Assembly (NCBI RefSeq): GCF_013149805.1
Contig: NZ_JABEZT010000001.1
Coordinates: 612,153 to 676,152, forward strand
Length of the DNA stretch: 64,000 nt
Origin: Isoptericola chiayiensis
GTDB taxonomy: Bacteria; Actinomycetota; Actinomycetes; Actinomycetales; Cellulomonadaceae
Direction: 5' to 3'
Below are positions 20,299 through 28,644 of the stretch, piece after piece. The notes beneath the pieces are model-generated. The model made no database searches, had not been told where the DNA came from, and saw nothing but the letters and a program-made list of their open reading frames with translations. Both the position numbers and the translations under genes were made by a program. Each line of letters begins with the position of its first letter. Position 1 is the first letter of the stretch.

Positions 20299-21224
20299 GC
20301 CCCGCACGACTGGTCGGCGGCCTCGTCGGGATCGGCGCCGCCGGCCTCGCCTACGCCCACCTGGAGACCAAGCTCTTCACGCTGCGCCGCGTCACCGTGC
20401 CCGCGCTGGCACCCGGTGAGCGTGAGCTGCGCGTCCTGCATGTCTCGGACCTGCACCTGATCCCGAGCCAACGGCGCAAGATCGAGTGGGTCCGGTCCCT
20501 GGCGGCGCTCGAGCCCGACCTGGTGATCGACACCGGGGACAACCTCGCCGGCCACGACGCCCTCGACCCGCTGCTGCACGCCCTCGAACCGCTGCTGGAG
20601 TTCCCGGGCGCGTTCGTGCTGGGGTCGAACGACTACTACTCCCCCACGTTCAAGAACCCGGCGCGCTACCTTCTGCCGGACGCCCGCGGGCCGGTCCGCA
20701 GCACGCCCGACCTGCCGTGGGAGCCCATGGTGGCGGCGATGCGCGATGCCGGGTGGGCGGACCTCACCAACCGTCGTGACGCCGTCGTCGTGCGGGGACG
20801 CCGCATCGACCTGGCCGGGGTGGACGACCCGCACCTGGACCGCGACGAGTTCCCCGCCCCCTCGGCACCCTCCCCCGGCGAGGACACGGCGGCCCTGCGC
20901 CTCGGTGTCACGCACGCCCCGTACACCCGGGTGCTGGACCGGATGCACGCCGACGGCGCCGACGCGATCATCGCCGGGCACACCCACGGCGGACAGCTCT
21001 GCCTGCCCGGCTACGGCGCCCTGGTGACCAACTGCGACATCGACCGGCGTCGCGCCAAGGGCCTGCACGGCTGGCCGGGTGCCCGCCCCGACGCCCCCGG
21101 CGGGGAGGACTCCACCTGGCTGCACGTGTCGGCCGGCGCGGGCACCTCGCCGTACGCGCCCGTCCGGTTCGCGTGCCGCCCCGAAGCGACCTTGGTCACC
21201 TTCACCGCGCGCGGCCGGATCTGA
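20295..21224 (+). CDS. Membrane-anchored metallophosphoesterase, probable CTG start
   Basis: Calcineurin-like phosphoesterase of about 309 residues. Metal-binding motifs are VLHVSDLHL, DTGDNLAG, LGSNDYY and AGHTHGGQLC, in the usual order. The in-frame sequence before GTG 20397 reads SPARLVGGLVGIGAAGLAYAH, then ETKLFTLRRVTVP, which is the conserved anchor and lead-in of this family. No ATG, GTG or TTG exists in that stretch. The only candidate is CTG 20295, which overlaps the PBP stop as CTGA, where most actinobacterial gene pairs show ATGA. GTG 20397 is the fallback. Substrate unknown. Confidence 0.82.
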   Translation: MSPARLVGGLVGIGAAGLAYAHLETKLFTLRRVTVPALAPGERELRVLHVSDLHLIPSQRRKIEWVRSLAALEPDLVIDTGDNLAGHDALDPLLHALEPLLEFPGAFVLGSNDYYSPTFKNPARYLLPDARGPVRSTPDLPWEPMVAAMRDAGWADLTNRRDAVVVRGRRIDLAGVDDPHLDRDEFPAPSAPSPGEDTAALRLGVTHAPYTRVLDRMHADGADAIIAGHTHGGQLCLPGYGALVTNCDIDRRRAKGLHGWPGARPDAPGGEDSTWLHVSAGAGTSPYAPVRFACRPEATLVTFTARGRI

Positions 21225-21227
21225 GTT

Positions 21228-21256
21228 TTCGTTCTGGCGCGATCGTCGGCTATTCT
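21228..21256 (+). promoter_or_regulatory. Candidate tRNA-Pro promoter
   Basis: TTCGTT (21228-21233), a 17-base spacer and TATTCT (21251-21256) lie about 63 bases upstream of the tRNA. The -10 is good; the -35 is weak. The stretch is AT-richer than its surroundings. Confidence 0.4.
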
Positions 21257-21318
21257 GGGCAGGCTTCCGCACACGGAGCCCGGTCCGCCGGGTGATCGAG
21301 CGTGCGGGCGTAGTCCCT

Positions 21319-21396
<78 letters not shown>

Positions 21397-21397
21397 C

Positions 21398-21445
21398 CGA
21401 AAGGCCCTCCGACCAGCGGAAACGCTGGGCTCGGAGGGCCTTTCG
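21398..21445 (+). terminator. Intrinsic terminator of tRNA-Pro
   Basis: CGAAAGGCCCTCCGA (21398-21412) pairs with TCGGAGGGCCTTTCG (21431-21445). Inside, CCAGCG pairs with CGCTGG around a GAAA tetraloop. A TTTCGCTT tract closes the stem. It begins two bases after the tRNA CCA. Confidence 0.85.
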
Positions 21446-21496
21446 CTTCCCATGACAACGGTATGGCCGTTTGTGCCGGGTGAGGACCGACGCGGC

Positions 21497-22414
21497 TCAG
21501 GCGCCGCGCGCGGAGTGGATCTGGCGCAACGTGCCTTCGAGCCAGGCGCGAGCCTCGTCGAGTGTCTCGAGGATCGGGGTCATCCCGTCGACCAGGGTCT
21601 CGTCGCGCGCGTCGGCATACGCCAGGGACCAGCCGTCCATCGGCCGCAGCGGCAGCGGTGGCCAGAGTTGCTGGTTGCGGAAGGCGAAGGTGCGCTCGCA
21701 CATTTGCCGCAGCACGTTCAGGTCGGGGCGGGCCAACCACAACAGCTGCAGATCCACCAGGTCGTGGGCCCGCACGTAGCCGGGGTCACTGACGGCGTGA
21801 AGCTTCTGCGAGATCTGGTACTCCAGATCGACGAGCTCGACCGGGTTCAAGTCGCCGAACCCGAAGTGGTCGCCGAATTCCACCAGGTGCCCGTCGATCT
21901 GCCTGCGAGTGTGGGCGAACGGGTCGATCTCAGGGTCGGAGACCTCGACGTCCAGGCCTGTCCACGCCTTGCCGAGGAACGAGATCGAGACCCGGTAGGG
22001 GTGCATCACATACTGCGGCTCGGCAAGCCCGGGGTCGTGGAGTCGCACCGCACGCACCGATGCCGTGAAGGCGACCCGGGCCGGGGCATCGGGGTCACGG
22101 CTCAGCGCACCCTTGGATGCCGGAACCTCACCCCAACCGCGTGCGAGCCGGTCACGGAATGCCTGCTCGAAGTCCTCACCACGCGCACGCGTGGAGACAT
22201 CGAGGTCGGCGGTCGCGCGAGTGCCCTGCTCGCCCATGCGCAGCTTGACGCCCATGCCGCCCTTGATCGCGACGGCGTCCGGAAGCATCTGCGAGACGGC
22301 CAGCGTGCAGAGCATCACCCGTGCCCGCGCCACCGGAATCCCCATGCTCCGGGCGACCTCAGCCAATCGGTCGTTCAGCTGCTGGATGTTCAACGGCGGC
22401 GTCACCTCAGTCAC
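21497..22414 (-). CDS. AbiEii-type nucleotidyltransferase toxin
   Basis: Toxin of the type IV AbiE system, 305 residues. The nucleotidyltransferase core is KGGMGVKLRMGEQGTRATAD followed by LDVSTRARG; the Asp pair in TADLDVS coordinates metal. Related toxins transfer nucleotides to tRNA acceptor ends. GTG 22414 overlaps the antitoxin gene by 8 bases. Base composition is visibly less GC-rich than flanking housekeeping genes, and the pair lies just downstream of tRNA-Pro, which suggests acquisition by transfer. Phage-defence activity is inferred from the family. Confidence 0.88.
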   Translation of the reverse strand: MTEVTPPLNIQQLNDRLAEVARSMGIPVARARVMLCTLAVSQMLPDAVAIKGGMGVKLRMGEQGTRATADLDVSTRARGEDFEQAFRDRLARGWGEVPASKGALSRDPDAPARVAFTASVRAVRLHDPGLAEPQYVMHPYRVSISFLGKAWTGLDVEVSDPEIDPFAHTRRQIDGHLVEFGDHFGFGDLNPVELVDLEYQISQKLHAVSDPGYVRAHDLVDLQLLWLARPDLNVLRQMCERTFAFRNQQLWPPLPLRPMDGWSLAYADARDETLVDGMTPILETLDEARAWLEGTLRQIHSARGA

Positions 22415-22943
22415 GGGCGCTCTCCTTCAGGTCCGGGATCTCGTCGGGGCGCATGAGCTCGCGCGCCACGAGGGTCGCGACCAGCGCATCCCAGCGGTGG
22501 GGGGCGACCCGTGCCCGCAGGTCCTGCAGCGCCCTGGGGATCGTGGTCGTGGGCACGCCCTCGACGTCTGTCAGGTCGTCGTCGGTGATGTCGGCGCGAC
22601 GTTCCAGCACCATCCAGTCCGGGAGGGTTCGGCGCACGCGACGCCGGGTTCCCACGCGAACCTGCCGGGGGTTGAACTGGCCGACTCCCAGCAGGTCGAG
22701 GACCGACTCACGCTGCAGGAACGCCCCCGGTCCAGCGAGGGCGGCAGCGACTGCCGGCTCGGTCAGACGGGTCGTCGGAACGTCCCGGTGGGAGTAGACG
22801 CCCTGACCGTACGAGCGCAGCACGCCTCGCGCTGCCAACTTGCGCACCTCCACCGCGGGCACGCCAGTGTCCTCTGCCTCGGCGACGGTGACGACGCCGT
22901 GGTTGCTCGCCGCGATCTCCCACAGGTCATGCCGATATGTCAC
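22407..22943 (-). CDS. AbiEi-type antitoxin
   Basis: DNA-binding antitoxin of 178 residues. The N-terminal winged helix is shown by VVTVAEAEDTGVPAVEVRKL, then AARGVLRSYGQGVYSH. The C-terminal half has PDWMVLERRADITDDDLTDV and EGVPTTTIPRALQDL, typical of the AbiEi C-domain. GTG 22943 has a near-perfect GGAGGTG site. A 12-base inverted repeat immediately upstream is the likely autorepression operator. The toxin gene follows with an 8-base overlap. Confidence 0.87.
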   Translation of the reverse strand: MTYRHDLWEIAASNHGVVTVAEAEDTGVPAVEVRKLAARGVLRSYGQGVYSHRDVPTTRLTEPAVAAALAGPGAFLQRESVLDLLGVGQFNPRQVRVGTRRRVRRTLPDWMVLERRADITDDDLTDVEGVPTTTIPRALQDLRARVAPHRWDALVATLVARELMRPDEIPDLKESARD

Positions 22944-22957
22944 GCGCCACCTCCACG

Positions 22958-22989
22958 TCAATACCGTACCACTATCAGTACGGTATTGA
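22958..22989. promoter_or_regulatory. Inverted-repeat operator upstream of abiEi
   Basis: TCAATACCGTAC (22958-22969) and GTACGGTATTGA (22978-22989) are perfect 12-base arms around CACTATCA. The site starts 15 bases upstream of the antitoxin start, and the AT-rich arms stand out from the local composition. AbiEi proteins repress their own operon by binding inverted repeats, so this is the expected operator. It probably covers the promoter. Confidence 0.75.
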
Positions 22990-23123
22990 CTGGTTGAAGA
23001 GGGGCGGGCGCCTGCCATCTGATGCAGCCCTGTTCACGCCGCCCCACTCCGAGCGAAGGTGCCGTGGACTCCACCGTGCTCGGCGATCAGATCTCGATCG
23101 CTGCTGCCCCGTAGGGTTCCGGC

Positions 23124-23756
23124 ATGGCAGTGGAGAACGGTGATCGCGCTCGGCAGCTCGCCGATGAGCCTCAGGACGAGAGTCGCGGCTCGTGGCGTGT
23201 GCTCGTCGCGTACGTGCTCCTGATCGCCGGACGAGCGCTCCCTGTCATCTCGATCGCAGTGGTCATGTGGAGCGCGCTGACACGAAATTCCTGGAGCAGT
23301 GCACCGCTCGATGACGCAGGCTTCACGACAGCCTTGCTACCCAACCTCGCAGCGACCCTCTGGTTCTGCTTCAGCCTGGCGCTCCCGTTCATCCTCCTGC
23401 CGGTCGGCTCCACCGTGCTGTCCACTCGCGACGATGACCAACTGACCGTCGCCACCGTGCTCGGTCAACGCATCGTCGACCTTGCCAGCGCCCGGACATG
23501 GCGCGCGAGCCTGCCAGGGCGGGGAGTGGACATGCAGATCGTCCTCGTTCGGTCGAGGACAGGCTGGGCGATACTCGCGGCTTCGAACTTCTGGCTCGAT
23601 GACGGACACCAGGTCCTCGACGGCCGTGACTCCTCGAGCTCGTTCCGGCCGGGAGCAGTGCGGCGCAGAGCACGAGGGTGGATGCTCTTGATGATCTGGG
23701 CCCTGTTCTCCTTCATCACCTTCGGTGTCGGCGGAAGCGCCGCGGGTACGTTCTGA
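23124..23756 (+). CDS. Hypothetical membrane protein
   Basis: Protein of 210 residues with hydrophobic helices VLVAYVLLIAGRALPVISIA, ATLWFCFSLALPFILLP and a C-terminal MLLMIWALFSFITFGVGG. The middle is soluble (DDDQLTVATVLGQRIVDL). No known domain is recognised. The moderate GC and mixed codon use resemble the AbiE genes rather than the rest of the window. It is divergent from abiEi across about 180 bases. Confidence 0.6.
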   Translation: MAVENGDRARQLADEPQDESRGSWRVLVAYVLLIAGRALPVISIAVVMWSALTRNSWSSAPLDDAGFTTALLPNLAATLWFCFSLALPFILLPVGSTVLSTRDDDQLTVATVLGQRIVDLASARTWRASLPGRGVDMQIVLVRSRTGWAILAASNFWLDDGHQVLDGRDSSSSFRPGAVRRRARGWMLLMIWALFSFITFGVGGSAAGTF

Positions 23757-23761
23757 CGACG

Positions 23762-23803
23762 GACGGTCTCGCAGCGACGCCCTGCCGAGCGTGCGAGACC
23801 GTC
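23762..23803. terminator. Bidirectional terminator hairpin
   Basis: GACGGTCTCGCA (23762-23773) pairs perfectly with TGCGAGACCGTC (23792-23803) between the convergent membrane protein and DUF1992 genes. The right arm touches the DUF1992 stop codon. Confidence 0.75.
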
Positions 23804-24386
23804 ATTCGTAGATCCCCTGGGCTCGACGCCGCTCACGCCAGCGACGCACCTCGGCGTCGACGTCACGCGTGGGGGTCACCACGGGCGGACCGCCGGTGAG
23901 CTGGCGGCGGGCGTCGACGACACGGGCGTTGAAGTCCTCGACCACCCGCCGCACGCCGGCCTCATCGCTCTCCCGGTCGAGGGTCTCGTCCATCGCCGCC
24001 GACTCCTGGCGCAGCTGCGCGGGAGGCAGCACGCCGGTCACCTGCTCGCGTTCCACGAGGTTCTTCAGCCACCAGTCGGGGTCGTGCGTGCCGCCGATCC
24101 CCCGCAGCGGCTTGCCCGCCGAGGGCAGGTCGTCGAAGTCACCGCGCCGCATCGCCTGGTCCACCAGGGTGTCGACCCAGCGCGCCCGGTCCGTCATCGA
24201 CCGGCGCACGCGGTCGCGGCGCCGCTGCTCGGCGTCGCGTCGCGTCTCGTCCTCGTCCGACGGCGGTCCGCCCGGCGCGCGGTCGCCCGCCGGTCCGGTG
24301 CGCCCTGCTTCGGCCGCCTCGCGCTCGGACTCGCGATCCATCCGGTACTGCGCAGCCCGGCGCACCGGGTCGTCGTGTCCCTCCAC
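23802..24386 (-). CDS. DUF1992 (DnaJ homologue C28-like) protein
   Basis: Highly charged soluble protein of 194 residues. The family core is VDTLVDQAMRRGDFDDLPSA followed by GKPLRG, then DPDWWLKNLVEREQVTGVLP. Coiled-coil-like Arg/Glu runs flank it. Function is unknown, although eukaryotic relatives are called DNAJC28-like. GTG 24386 (VEGHDDPVRRA) is chosen; later Met codons are possible. Confidence 0.83.
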   Translation of the reverse strand: MEGHDDPVRRAAQYRMDRESEREAAEAGRTGPAGDRAPGGPPSDEDETRRDAEQRRRDRVRRSMTDRARWVDTLVDQAMRRGDFDDLPSAGKPLRGIGGTHDPDWWLKNLVEREQVTGVLPPAQLRQESAAMDETLDRESDEAGVRRVVEDFNARVVDARRQLTGGPPVVTPTRDVDAEVRRWRERRRAQGIYE

Positions 24387-24439
24387 CGTCCCACTGTAAA
24401 TTCCTGGCGCACCGTGCGGACCGCGTCTACGTTCGCCGT

Positions 24440-25465
24440 ATGGACCTCGACGAGGATCGCTACGGGGCGGCCGTGGCGAGGCGAGCGTTCTCCGGTGTCG
24501 TCGCGGTCGACAGGGGTGAGGTGCGGCTGCTGCGGCGGGCCGAGGGGCTCGCACACCGCGCCGCGCAGGTTCCGGTCACCCCGCGGACGCGGTTCGCCGT
24601 CGCGAGCGGGACCAAGGCCTTCACCGCACTGGCCGTGATGCGTCTCGTCGAGGACGGCGTGCTCACCCTCGACACGCCCGTTCGGACCTTCCTCGGCGCG
24701 GACCTTCCACTGGTGGACGACGACGTCACCGTCGAGCACCTGCTGACCCACACCTCCGGCATCGGTGACTACCTCGACGAGGAGCACTGGGACCCGCACG
24801 ACCACGTCCTGCGGCAGCCGGTGCACGTGTTCACCTCCGCCGAGGCGTTCGTCGCCGAGCTGGACGGCCACGCACAGGTCGCTCCGCCGGGCCGGCGGTT
24901 CGCCTACAACAACGGTGCCTACGTCGTCCTCGCCCTCGTCGCCGAACGAGCGTCGGGCCGCCCCTACCACGAGCTGGTGCGCACCGAGGTGTGCGACCGC
25001 GCGGAGCTGCGCGCGACGGGTTTCCTCCGCAGCGACGCCCTGCCCGGCGACACGGCGACGGGCTACCTCGAGGACGACGGACCGGCCACGAACGTGCTGC
25101 ACCTGCCCGTCCTGGGGGTCGGCGACGGCGGGATCTACACCACCGCGGACGACCTGCACGCCTTCTGGCGAGCGCTGTTCGCCGGGCGGATCGTCGCTCC
25201 CGACACCGTGGCGGCGATGACCAGGCCCCGGCACGACGTGCCCGCAGAAGGTCTGCGGTCCGCGATGGGCTTCTGGCGACGACGGACGGGACGCGCCGTG
25301 CTGATCGAGGGGTACGACGCCGGCGTCTCCTTCCGGTCCACGCACGATCCGCTGACGGGGACCACCGTGAGCGTGCTCGGCAACAGCTCCGAGGGTGCGT
25401 GGCCGGTGATCGACCTGGTGGCGGAGCTCGACGACGAGGCGCCCGAGGACGACGATCCGGCGTAG
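24440..25465 (+). CDS. Serine hydrolase, beta-lactamase/class C-like
   Basis: Protein of 341 residues in the Beta-lactamase (serine hydrolase) family. The active Ser-x-x-Lys is SGTK (ASGTKAFTALAV, about residue 55), and the Tyr-x-Asn triad is YNNGAYVV. The third motif appears as IEGYDAGVSF. No signal peptide is seen, so it acts in the cytosol. Substrates could be esters or D-peptides. It sits 24 bases upstream of a LacI gene and may share its transcript. Confidence 0.86.
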   Translation: MDLDEDRYGAAVARRAFSGVVAVDRGEVRLLRRAEGLAHRAAQVPVTPRTRFAVASGTKAFTALAVMRLVEDGVLTLDTPVRTFLGADLPLVDDDVTVEHLLTHTSGIGDYLDEEHWDPHDHVLRQPVHVFTSAEAFVAELDGHAQVAPPGRRFAYNNGAYVVLALVAERASGRPYHELVRTEVCDRAELRATGFLRSDALPGDTATGYLEDDGPATNVLHLPVLGVGDGGIYTTADDLHAFWRALFAGRIVAPDTVAAMTRPRHDVPAEGLRSAMGFWRRRTGRAVLIEGYDAGVSFRSTHDPLTGTTVSVLGNSSEGAWPVIDLVAELDDEAPEDDDPA

Positions 25466-25489
25466 AGTGCGGGCAGACTGGAGGTACCG

Positions 25490-26464
25490 ATGCCCGTCAC
25501 CAGCGCCGATGTCGCGCGAGCCGCCGGCGTCTCGCGCGCGACGGTGAGCTACGTCCTCAACGACACCCCGGGGTCGAGCATCTCGACCGCCACCAAGGAG
25601 CACGTGCGGGCCACGGCCGCCCGGCTGGGCTACGCGCCGTCGGCCGCCGCCCGGGCACTGCGCCGCGGCCGCAGCGACCTCGTCGTCTGCGTGCTGCCCG
25701 ACTGGCCCACGGGTCCGGTGGTCGACACAGTGCTGGACCTGCTCAGCGACAACCTCGCCGCGCGCGGGCTGTTCCTGCTGGTCCACCACCACCGCTCCAC
25801 GCGCCCGCTGCGCGAGCTGTGGAAGGCGGTGACCCCCCGGGTCGTGGTCGGTCTCACCCACTTCCCGGCGGAGGACCTGCGCGCGTTGCGGCAGGCGGGG
25901 ATCGAGGTCGTCGGTGCCGGCGACGTGGACGACGGCGGTCACCCCGGTCTCGATCCGGACAACCAGCGGGGCCTCGGTGCGCTGCAGGTGGAGCACCTGC
26001 TCGACCGGGGGCACCGGCGGATCGGGATCGCGACGACCCCGGAGGAGCGGCTGCGCGAGTTCGCGTCGCTGCGCGTCGACGGCATCCGCGCGGCCTGCGC
26101 GGCGGCCGGGGTCTCCGAGCCGCCCGTCGCCGTGGTCGACCCGACGGTCCCGGCGACGGATCTGGCCCGCGGGTGGGGGGACGACGGCGTCGACGCGGTG
26201 GCCTGCTACAACGACGAGGTGGCGCTGGCCGTGCTGGCCGGCGCCCGGGAGGCGCGGCTCGACGTTCCCGGCGACCTGGCCGTCATCGGGCTCGACGACG
26301 CTCCGGCGGCCGCCCTGGCCGACCCGCCCCTGACGTCGGTCGCCCAGCCGAGCGCGGCCCAGGCCCACCACCTGGCCGCCTGCGTGGAGGCGGTCCTGGA
26401 CGGCACGCCGCAGCCGGACCCTCCCACCGAGCCGAGCCGAGTCGTCGTGCGCGCCTCCACCTGA
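25490..26464 (+). CDS. LacI-family transcription regulator
   Basis: Sugar-responsive repressor of 324 residues. The LacI helix-turn-helix and hinge are complete: TSADVARAAGVSRATVSYVL, then LGYAPSAAARALRRG. The periplasmic-binding-like core follows, ending VARP-like in VVVRAS. It lies downstream of the serine hydrolase and convergent with the secreted beta-helix protein, which could be its target; inducer unknown. Confidence 0.93.
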   Translation: MPVTSADVARAAGVSRATVSYVLNDTPGSSISTATKEHVRATAARLGYAPSAAARALRRGRSDLVVCVLPDWPTGPVVDTVLDLLSDNLAARGLFLLVHHHRSTRPLRELWKAVTPRVVVGLTHFPAEDLRALRQAGIEVVGAGDVDDGGHPGLDPDNQRGLGALQVEHLLDRGHRRIGIATTPEERLREFASLRVDGIRAACAAAGVSEPPVAVVDPTVPATDLARGWGDDGVDAVACYNDEVALAVLAGAREARLDVPGDLAVIGLDDAPAAALADPPLTSVAQPSAAQAHHLAACVEAVLDGTPQPDPPTEPSRVVVRAST

Positions 26465-26487
26465 CCCGGCACTCGCCACGCAACACG

Positions 26488-26549
26488 GCTGTGGGCATGA
26501 GATCTGCAGGTCTCCCGGCCGGGAGACCTGCAGATTTCATGCCCACAGC
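26488..26549. terminator. 62-base palindrome between lacI-like and beta-helix genes
   Basis: GCTGTGGGCATGAGATCTGC and following bases (26488-26518) are complementary to 26519-26549 with one mismatch. There is no loop at all. It lies between convergent genes, so it can end transcription both ways. As DNA it is a candidate cruciform. Confidence 0.8.
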
Positions 26550-26560
26550 GTCGGGGTGGG

Positions 26561-28450
26561 TCAGGGAGCCGGGTACTCCACGACGTACTCCGGGCTGCCC
26601 GACGTCGACGGCGGCACCGCGTCACCGACGCCGTTGACGACGTGGTTGATCGTGCCGTCGTTCAGGTTCACCGTCATGACGTGCCGCAGCCGCACGCCCG
26701 GGGCGTCCGGCACCTCGAACCCGTTCTCGGTGACGATGTCGGTGTTGTTCCGGTTGTAGACGTACACCCCGCCGCCGTGCAGCGTGTGCTCGGTGACGTC
26801 GTCGGCCACCTTGTAGCCGGCCCACCCGAGCGTGCCGTCCGGACGGGTCCAGTCCGCCTGGGTCGGCGGGTCGTAGGGGAGCTCGTTCTGGTACAGCACG
26901 GTGGTGCCGCGCTCGCCGTTCCAGACAGTGTTGAACTCCTGGAAGTGCTCGACGAACAGCCCCGTCGCGGTGACGTCGTCGCCGTTGATCCGCACACCGG
27001 TACGGCCGGTGTTGGTGGCCCAGCGCTCGTCGTCGCCGAGGAAGCCGTCGGTCAGGTCGAAGTCTTCGATGCCGTGGTCACCGCGCCACACCCAGGTGTG
27101 GTCGATGAGCACGTGGTCGGCGTTCACCTCGAGCGCGGTGTCCGTCTTGCCGATGTGCGGGCCGCCGACGCGGAAGTACACGTCGTTCAGCGTGATGGGA
27201 TTCGCGGGGTCCGCCTGGGCCGAGTGGTCGCCGTTCGGCTTGCCGACCTGCAGCAGCACGGGCGACTCCGCGTTGCCGGCGTCGATCGTCACCCCGGCGA
27301 CGACGATGCCGGGCTGGTCCGTGACCGTCATGGGCACGGCGCCGTCGACGGCGGTCAGGGTCGCGTGACCCATGCCGAGCACGACGGTGTCGGCGTGCTT
27401 GACCTTGATCGTGTCCGCGACGTCGTAGACGCCCGGGGTGAGCAGCAGGTGCTTGCCGCGGGACAGGTTGGTGTTGATCTCCCGCACGGAGTCACCGGGC
27501 TGGGCGATGAAGAAGTCCTCGATACCGATCGTGCGACCCTCGGTCAGGCCGTCGGCCCAGCTCACGCCACGCGTCTCGGTCTGCGCGGACGGGACGCGGA
27601 CGTTCCAGCGGCCGTCGTCGTCGACGAACAGGTACGGCTTCTCGCGGCTCACCGGCGTGGTGTCGAGCGTCGTGTAGGGCTGCTCCGGGAACACCGAGTC
27701 GTCGGGTGCGCCCTCGACGCCGGAGAACACCTGGTTCCACACGCCGTTGGACCACGACGGCATCTCGCTGTTGCGGGTCAGCCACTGCTGCTGGGATCCG
27801 TTGAGCACCTCGGTGTCGAAGCGGGAGTCGGCGATGTAGCCGCCCGAGGCGTACTGCGGGCCGGCGGTGCAGTAGTCCATGAGCGAGATCGGGCCGGTCA
27901 CGTCGAGCCGGCGCATCGAGACCGCCTGAGACACGGCCCAGAAGTTGGTGGTGGCGCGGCAGCCGTCCTGCCCGGTGCCGTCGACCGTGAGGTGGAGGTT
28001 CGACAGCGTGCGCCAGAAGTTGTTGAGCGCGATGCAGTTCGAGGTCCCGCCGTCCTCGAGGCAGCGGTTGTAGACCTCGATCGCGCCGTGGACGTCGACG
28101 TCCCCCGGGTCCGCGCCGAGGCCGGCGACCTCCGTGTAGTAGCCGACGCGTGCCTGCAGCGGGTCCTCGGCCGAGCCGTACTCGCCCGGCGTGAACAGCA
28201 CGCTGTAGCGGTTCGTCGACATCTCGGCGTCGATCTGCCGGTCGGCGAGCTCGTCGAGCGTGGCCTGGATCTCGGCCTGCGGCGTCGTCGGGTCGAAGAC
28301 CGTGACGTTCGGGCCGAGGTCCGGGTCGTACGGGTCGACCTGCTGCTTCGGGGACGCCTGCGCGGCGCCGACGGTGGTCGTCAGGATGGCCGCTGCGGCT
28401 CCCAGGGCGAGCACGCGGCGCGCTCGGCCGCGTGGGGACGGGACTGACAT
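26561..28450 (-). CDS. Secreted right-handed beta-helix protein (GH55-like, often called adenylyl cyclase)
   Basis: Exported protein of 629 residues. A signal peptide (RRVLALGAAAAILTTTVGAA ending QAS) follows ATG 28450, which has GGAGAGGAA upstream. The body is recognised from Streptomyces homologues annotated as adenylyl cyclase or GH55-like: STNRYSVLFTPGEYG, GYYTEVAGLGADPGDV, SLMDYCTAGPQYASGGYIAD and SREKPYLFVDDDGRW. A second beta-helix half contains GKHLLLTPGVYDV and VADDVTEHTLHGGGVYVYN. The cyclase label has no support in the sequence; a polysaccharide-active beta-helix is more plausible. A Crp-like site upstream fits carbon control. Confidence 0.75.
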   Translation of the reverse strand: MSVPSPRGRARRVLALGAAAAILTTTVGAAQASPKQQVDPYDPDLGPNVTVFDPTTPQAEIQATLDELADRQIDAEMSTNRYSVLFTPGEYGSAEDPLQARVGYYTEVAGLGADPGDVDVHGAIEVYNRCLEDGGTSNCIALNNFWRTLSNLHLTVDGTGQDGCRATTNFWAVSQAVSMRRLDVTGPISLMDYCTAGPQYASGGYIADSRFDTEVLNGSQQQWLTRNSEMPSWSNGVWNQVFSGVEGAPDDSVFPEQPYTTLDTTPVSREKPYLFVDDDGRWNVRVPSAQTETRGVSWADGLTEGRTIGIEDFFIAQPGDSVREINTNLSRGKHLLLTPGVYDVADTIKVKHADTVVLGMGHATLTAVDGAVPMTVTDQPGIVVAGVTIDAGNAESPVLLQVGKPNGDHSAQADPANPITLNDVYFRVGGPHIGKTDTALEVNADHVLIDHTWVWRGDHGIEDFDLTDGFLGDDERWATNTGRTGVRINGDDVTATGLFVEHFQEFNTVWNGERGTTVLYQNELPYDPPTQADWTRPDGTLGWAGYKVADDVTEHTLHGGGVYVYNRNNTDIVTENGFEVPDAPGVRLRHVMTVNLNDGTINHVVNGVGDAVPPSTSGSPEYVVEYPAP

Positions 28451-28478
28451 GCGAGTTCCTCTCCGTCGAGACTCGTGG

Positions 28479-28492
28479 GTGACTCGTGTCAC
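28479..28492. promoter_or_regulatory. Predicted Crp/GlxR-type site
   Basis: GTGACTCGTGTCAC fits GTGA-N6-TCAC exactly, and the palindrome extends by one base on each side. It lies 29-42 bases upstream of the beta-helix gene start, in the 194-base divergent spacer with the DUF308 gene. The position allows repression as well as activation. Confidence 0.5.
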
Positions 28493-28644
28493 CACTCGAG
28501 GACACTAGGGGGTCGCGCTGTCGGGGCGCAAGCGGTACCCGGCGTCGGCGCGCACGCCGCACCCGCCGTCGTCGCACGTCAGGGGGCGCGTGGCGCGAAC
28601 TGCTCGTAGCATCGCCAGCACGGGAACCGACCGGAAGGCAGGCC

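Noticed and set aside
26561..28450. Adenylyl cyclase activity
   Set aside because: No class III or other cyclase catalytic motif is visible; the name is carried over from database labels.
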